This document shows positions 58,217-64,000 of a stretch of DNA of 64,000 nt, in pieces. The notes beneath the pieces are model-generated. The model was given only the letters and a program-made list of their open reading frames with translations. It ran no database searches and had not been told where the DNA came from. Origin of the DNA: Lactuca virosa. Lineage: Eukaryota; Streptophyta; Magnoliopsida; Asterales; Asteraceae. The translations under genes and the position numbers were made by a program. Numbering within the stretch: the stretch's first letter is position 1; each line of letters begins with the position of its first letter. The stretch spans positions 253,992,483 through 254,056,482 of the forward strand of contig CAKMRJ010005412.1 in NCBI GenBank assembly GCA_928212115.1, read 5' to 3'.

Positions 58217-58512
58217 ATGGTACGTTTCTCATAAATGACTGCTACGCGTCAGTACTTTTTGATTCAGGTGCCGATTAAAGTTTTGTGTCTTTGGAATTTG
58301 AGCCCATACTTCACACATCTCGCACGATTCTTGATGAGTACTTTACCGTAGAAGTCGCCGATGGAAAATACGTTTCACTCAATGCAGTCATCCAAGATTG
58401 CACTTTCGATTTTTGCGGTCATAAATTTTCTGTCAATTTAGTTCCTATGGAACTTGGTAGCTTCGACATCATCGTAGGAATGGCTGGCTATCCCAAAACC
58501 ATGCTGAAATAG
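58217..58512 (+). pseudogene. Gypsy aspartic protease, one stop
   Basis: VVNGTFLIND, then the active site VLFDSGAD followed by TAA (58276-58278), then SFVSLEFEPIL and PMELGSFDIIVGM. The junction NGTFLIN has no intron-like insert, unlike the element at 33703. Confidence 0.82.
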
Positions 58513-58660
58513 TATGTTACGATAAGTTCATTCGTATTCCTCTCGCCGACGGTCAAAGTCTTCGTATTTATGGCGAGACTCATTCGAAAAAAGCTTAGTC
58601 TTATGTCATGTACTCAAGCTCGATCATATCTACGAAAAGAATATATGGCTTTCTTAGCCC

Positions 58661-60261
58661 ATGTGGTGGAAAACAAAGGTCAAAGAAAAGAAGATCGAAG
58701 ATATTCCGATAGTACGAGACTTTCCCGACATCTTTCCTGATGATGTATCTGGACTCCCTCCAGTACGTGAGCTAGAGTTCCGCATCGATCTTGTTCCTGA
58801 GGCTACTCCCATAGCCAAGTCTCCATATCGGTTGGCTCCAGCCGAGATGCAAGAATTGGCAAGTCAGCTCCAAGAACTAACCGATAAGGGAATTTATCCG
58901 CCCTAGTACTTCACCCTGGGGAGCCCCGGTTCTCTTCATCAAAAAGAAAGATGGTTCGTTTCGTATGTGTATCGATTATCGGGAGTTAAATAATTAACCA
59001 TCAAGAACCGATATCCGTAACCTCGGATCGACGACCTTTTTGATCAGCTTCAAGGAGCTTCATGCTTCTCCAAAATTGACCTTCGCTCGGGTTATCACCA
59101 ACTTCGAGTACGGGAAGAAGACATCCCCAAACCGCTTTCCGAACCCGCTATGGTCATTACGAGTTCACGTTATGCCTTTCGGCCTAACAAATGCCCCTGC
59201 CGTATTCATGGACTTGATGAATCGGGTATTTAAACCTTATCTCGACCGTTTTGTTATCGTCTTTATTGATGACATCCTCATTTACTCCAAGACAAAGGCA
59301 GAGCATGAAAGACACCTTCGCCTAACTCTCCAAACGTTGCAAGGAAATCGGCTCTACGCCAAATTTTCGAAATGCGAGTTTTGGTTAAATGAGGTACAAT
59401 TCCTTGGTCATATTGTAAGTGACAAGGGTATTTTAGTCGATCCCGCAAAAGTTGAAGCAGTCCAGAATTGGAAAGCCCCACGTACCCCCAAGGAAATTCG
59501 GTCCTTCCTCGGTTTAGCCGGTTATTACCGGCGTTTCATTTCAAATTTCTCAAAGATTGCTTTACCGCTTACTTCTCACTTGCAAGGGTACACCATTTGA
59601 TTGGGGACCCAAGCAGGAATACGCTTTCCAAACCCTAAACAAAGTTTTGTGTAACGCTCCGATTCTTACACTCCCTGAAGGATCCGAAGATTTCGTGGTA
59701 TTCTGCGATGCCTCCAATCTCGGTCTAGGTTGTGTTTTGATGCAAAAGGGAAAGGTTATAGCTTACGCATCACGACAACTCAAAATCCACGAAAGAAATT
59801 ATACGACTCATGATTTGGAGCTCGGTGCCGTGGTTTTCGCTCTTAAAATTTGGAGGCATTACCTTTACGGCACTAAATGCGTAATTTTCACCGACCACAA
59901 GAGCTTGCAACATATTCTTAATCAAAAGGAACTCAATATGAGGCAAAGACGATGGGTCGAGCTCCTAAATGATTACGAGTGTGAAATACGCTATCATCCG
60001 GGCAAGGCAAACGTCGTAGCCGACGCGTTAAGCCGAAAAGAACATGCCCATGCATTTCATCTAATATGTTCTCCTATCTTGTCCAATCTCAGCGACCGAA
60101 TTCGAGGAGCCCAACACTCGGCAATTACCGAAAATGACATGCCCACGGGAATTGATGGGGAGTTGGAAAACAAATCTGATGGTATTTTCTATTATCAAGA
60201 TCGCATCTGGATCCCAGATCGTGACAATCTTCGTATATTCCTGATGGGAAGAAATCCATAA
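58661..60261 (+). pseudogene. Gypsy reverse transcriptase and RNase H, frameshifted
   Basis: RT motifs FRIDLVPEATPIAKSPYRLA, WGAPVLFIKKKDGS, CFSKIDLRSGYHQL, VMPFGLTNAP and catalytic VIVFIDDILIYS (near 59265) lie in several frames. Shifts occur near 58892, 59010, 59130 and 59590. RNase H (59600-60040) is continuous: VVFCDASNLGLGCVLMQ, THDLELGAVVFALKIWRHYL, YHPGKANVVADALSRK. Confidence 0.9.
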
Positions 60262-61180
60262 AACCCGATATTCCATTCATCCGGGCACTGACAAGATGTA
60301 TCATGGCCTGAGAACCAATTATTGGTGGTCGGGAATGAAAAAGGATATTGCCTTATTCGTGGCCAAATGTCTTACATGTTCCAGGGTCAAAGTAGAACAT
60401 CAACGACCCTCTGGACTATTGGTCCAACCAGAAATCCCCAGGTGGAAATGGGGGAAGCGATCGCCATGGATTTCGTAACCAAACTTCCCCGTACCACAAA
60501 AGGACACGACAGCATTTGGATAATCATTGACCGTTTGACCAAATCCGCTCATTTCCTTCCCATCCGTGAAAAAATTCAAAGTCGAAAAACTTGCTCGGAT
60601 TTACATCAACGAGATAGTTAGTCGGCATGGCATTCTCTCAGCATCATTTCAGATCGTGATGGGAGATTTCTCTCTCGGTTTTGGCAATCACTTCAAACAG
60701 CCATGGGAACCCGCCTCGATCTCAGTACCGCCTATCATCCTCAGACCGATGGTCAATCTGAGGACAATTCAAACACTCGAAGATATGTTGAGGGCGGGTG
60801 GTTGTCTGGATTTCGGAGGAAACTGGGACTCTCATTTACCGTTGGTGGAATTCTCCTATAATAACAGTTATCATTCTAGCATCAAGATGCCACCATTTGA
60901 GGCATTGTATGGCCGTAAATGCCGATCTCCTATTTGCTGGCATGAAATGGTGAGTCCCACGTGATTCGCGCAACAGTGGATTCTCCAATCGTTGGTCCTG
61001 AGCTTATCCAGGAAACAACCGACAAAATCACTCAGATTCGCGATAACCTTCTCGCAGCTCGTAGCCGACAAAAGAGTTATGCCGACAAGCGACGCAAACC
61101 GCTTGAATTTACCCTGGGTGACATGGTCATGTTAAAAGTGTCCCCATGGAAAGGTGTGGTTCGATTTGGACGCAAAGGGT
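60262..61180 (+). pseudogene. Gypsy integrase, frameshifted
   Basis: The zinc finger (FHHPGTDKMYH-like segment to CLTCSRVKVEHQRPSG, about 60270-60410) is followed by MDFVTKLPRT (first catalytic Asp). The middle of the core is scrambled by indels near 60570-60780. LPLVEFSYNNSYHSSI.MPPFEALYGRKCR carries the region with the catalytic Glu. Confidence 0.82.
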
Positions 61181-61537
61181 AAATTGGCACCACGCTACGT
61201 AGGCCCGTTTAAGATCATAAAAAGGATCGGACCAGTAGTAGCCTACGAGTTGGATCTACCAACAGAGCTTAAGAAAGTTCACCAGTATATTCATATAGCC
61301 AACCTCAAGAAGTGTTTAGCAGACGAGAACCTTCATGTTCCTCTCGAGGATATCCAAATCGACGAGACAATGCAATTTATCGAGAAACCCTTGGAAATTG
61401 CCGACCGAAAGGAAAAGCAACTCAAAAGAAGTCGCATTCCCCTGGTTAAGGTCAGGTGGCAGTCGGCACGTGGACCTGAGTATACATGGGAGCGTGAGGA
61501 TCATATGCGTACCAAATACCCACAACTTTTCTCTTAA
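61154..61537 (+). pseudogene. Gypsy integrase C-terminus with chromodomain-like tail
   Basis: KLAPRYVGPFKIIKRIGPVVAYEL, HIANLKKCLADE, PLEDIQID and VRWQSARGPEYTWERED match the chromovirus end. The frame is closed by TAA at 61535-61537, about 40 bp before the polypurine tract. Confidence 0.85.
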
Positions 61538-61573
61538 GGTACGCTCTTCTTAAATTTCGGGACGAAATTTCCT

Positions 61574-61587
61574 AAAGTAGGGGAGAC
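61574..61587 (+). other. Polypurine tract
   Basis: aaagtaggggagac directly before the 3' LTR start at 61588; primes plus-strand DNA synthesis. Confidence 0.85.
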
Positions 61588-64000
61588 TGTGACATCCGCC
61601 TAAAATGGATTCGGGTCAACCCAACCCAATTGGAAATTTAATAAACCCTACTCAAGATTACTTGACGCTAATAGGATCAAAACCCATACATACGATATAA
61701 ATTGACGTTAATAGCATAGTATAGTACAACGTTATAACTATAATCAAATTAAATTATGATACCATAATAAAATCAAATCAAAGTATAATGCTCTAATTAA
61801 ATTAAAAGAATCAAACTTGAATGCTAATTAAACTTCAAATCAAAGTAGATTGTTATAATCAAATAATAACCTATCTTTTATAAAACTCCATTTTTATAAA
61901 ATTACATTAAATTTTATAAAACTCCTTTTATAAACTTTACTTTAATTTTATAAAACTCTTATATTAATTATGTAAAAGATGCTTGTGTTAGTGGGAAATT
62001 ATGAAGACCACCAAAAGCAAAAAGATTATTCCCATGGTCTCCCACTCACACCTCCCATCCACTTTCCTTTCCTTTCTCCCAACACCATTATTCTCTTCAC
62101 CACTTAAACCTTCTCTATTCTTCTCTCACTCTCAATCTCGAAATTCATCAAGAAATACTCATATTCCAGCCAAGAACAATCTATTATACTCAAATCTTCA
62201 TCCCTCTTGAAGCATTCATCAAGGTATGTTGTTAAAAGTTTCAAATTCATACAAGAAACAAATTAAATCCACAAAACTATCTAAAACTCATTTTATGCAT
62301 AAACCTGATTTTTCTCAGAATCCATCAATAAAATAAGAAGTTCTGGAAATTTTCAGAAAATAACTTATTTTTATTGAATTACTATAATTATTGCAATAAA
62401 AGTAGGGCAATAATTCACATAAAATACTTTTTGCATTCAATAAATTCTGAGAAAATTCTGGGATGACCTGTATATTGATTAAACATAATTATGAAGTTTC
62501 ATGCATTTATATTACTGTTTACTATTATTTATGATTTTATTGATTAATTAATAATGAAATATATAAAAAATACTTCCCATAGTCACAAATATCCGAAACT
62601 TAACTATGGTTAATTTTACAGAATTTTTGGGAATCATTTATTATTTTTCCAGATTTTGTTTGTTTAATCATTAAATATAAATAAATACTAAAACAGTTCA
62701 GAAAAATATAAAATTTACAGTATTACAGTAATTAATATTATGAAATAATGATTTCCTAATAATTTCATAATTTTCAATATTGTTTACTATTTAAAACCAT
62801 TTTCCTAAGTATTTAAGCATGTAAAAATGCATTTTAATGATTATTTCATATAAATAATTGTTAAAATCTGTAAATAATTATAATTGGGCAAGTTATTATT
62901 TTAATAAGAAATTATTAAAATCTGGCCTAAATTGAAAATATAAATTAATTATGCAAAGTAATTAATTCAATTTAAAATTCATTTAACAAATGATACCTTA
63001 ATATTCTAATCAAAATGAATTATTGTTAATTCATCTAATATAAGAATATGTGTCTAATTATTTGTATTAATACTCCATTCTCGTTTAGCAGTTCCTAAAC
63101 CAAAACTATTAATTATATTAGGTTCTACGCCATTTTGACCCGAACCGTCTATCGTACGACACACGCATTTCGTTTTGGGACTAATGTGAGTAATCTACCC
63201 CATATTTTATAATTTTCAATACTTTTGGGGTGTATCATGTGGTTCTAATATGTTCCAACTTCATTTTATTGTTTTATCACAATTGAGACATTGTTTGGAC
63301 ATTTATATACGTGAGTCATTAATTGTATAACTATTGTTTGTTTACGCTACATGTACTTGTAGTGCATTACCATTTTTAGTCTAATCTCCATGACTATGCC
63401 CGTATTCTTGAGGTACGTTATGGACAATAATAGCGCTATGGGTTGACCACCCCGCCTTGGGACGCTAAGGTGATTGATCGCACGTGGTTGAGTGTGTTGA
63501 TGATTAGATGCTCCATCCTATATATTAATATATATATAATATATATATATATCTATATATATATACATATGTATTATAGGGTGAGGACTTATTGTTGTTG
63601 TTATCATTTGTTAATCAATTTTTGATTTTAAACCGTTATCTCAAATACAATTGTTTGCCGACTTCAAAAGAAAACAAATTTCAAATTATAAATGTTTCAA
63701 CTTCACAATTTTCTCTACTAAAAATTAGATTACTCACAACTCTCGTAGTTGACCTGTTTTTACCCATGATGCAGATTTGAAGAATGAAGTTGATGAAAAA
63801 TAGGTTGTGCCTTAGAAATCCACAAGACTATTTAAATTTGATGTAATAAATGTTGTTCGTATTTGGATTTGTATTTGTATGTTGTGGATCTTGTTTGCAT
63901 ACTTAGTACTTAATTGAATCTAATCATATTATAACATAGTTGTCATGAGACTTTGAACAATATATCACGCCTTGATCGATTCCGACAAGGATCGGGGTGT
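61588..64000 (+). repeat. 3' LTR, cut by the window end
   Basis: Same sequence as 53714-56174 with many small indels. Ends at 64000 in 'atcggggtgt', so only 'gaca' should be missing. Confidence 0.92.

Larger units (their letters stand above)
53714..64000 (+). mobile_element. Near-complete Gypsy chromovirus (Tekay/del-like), frame-broken, running off the window
   Basis: 5' LTR 53714-56174, PBS 56178, gag-pol about 56999-61537, polypurine tract 61574-61587, 3' LTR from 61588 to the window end, which seems to stop 4 bp short of the LTR end. The structure is full and the LTRs very similar, pointing to a young insertion, but coding is split by many single-base indels. It is inserted into the 37-bp array of the older LTR (left flank atagg). 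Confidence 0.9.

Overview
This is a nuclear plant DNA window, from a eudicot. It has spliced genes with GT..AG introns, an AT-rich background, and dense LTR retrotransposons primed by initiator tRNA-Met. The retroelement families look to me like those of Asteraceae such as lettuce. That placement is inference from recall; no species marker was found.

Gene island (about 3.2-9.6 kb). There are three host genes. (1) A four-exon FAD-dependent monooxygenase-like gene, 3413-5137 (+), 431 aa. (2) A five-exon UBC32-type, tail-anchored ubiquitin-conjugating enzyme of ER-associated degradation, 6631-8386 (+), 302 aa. Its promoter holds a perfect ER-stress element, CCAAT-N9-CCACG. (3) A single-exon secreted PMEI/invertase-inhibitor-like gene, 8867-9547 (-). 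I see no other host gene.

DNA-transposon and small-element zone (0.6-29 kb, plus 43.6-45.3 kb). Minus-strand Helitrons lie at 1376-3110, 16664-18308 and 18310-22380. The last two abut, and the last is built of ~1 kb repeats. A Mutator-type MITE (9-bp TSD), a Harbinger-type MITE (TTA TSD) and two hAT-type elements (perfect 8-bp TSDs) are resolved to the base, and a tRNA-derived SINE is resolved with its TSD. Two unrelated solo LTRs (12136-14096 and 14119-15616) sit in one GT-rich microsatellite. A dead L1-type LINE occupies about 22.5-26.6 kb.

LTR retrotransposon zone (29-64 kb). A minus-strand chromovirus (29257-37007) has a primer-binding site beside both LTRs, has lost its integrase core, and carries a 60-bp intron-like insert in its protease region. 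It is flanked by Athila/Tat-like sequence (37008-40731). A Copia LTR (42246-43174) follows. The right end is a nest. An outer minus-strand Gypsy remnant (47216-48504) contains a LINE fragment and is interrupted by a non-autonomous element (48505 onward). The 5' LTR of that element is in turn hit by a Copia solo LTR (52807-53642) and by a nearly complete but frame-broken + strand Gypsy element (53714 to the window end).

Most unusual signal. Several unrelated LTR families carry interrupted palindromes (CACG-A-CGTG type or TACGC-N-GCGTA type) just upstream of their TATA box. In two families the CACG type comes in pairs 21-22 bp apart. I know of no description of this architecture.
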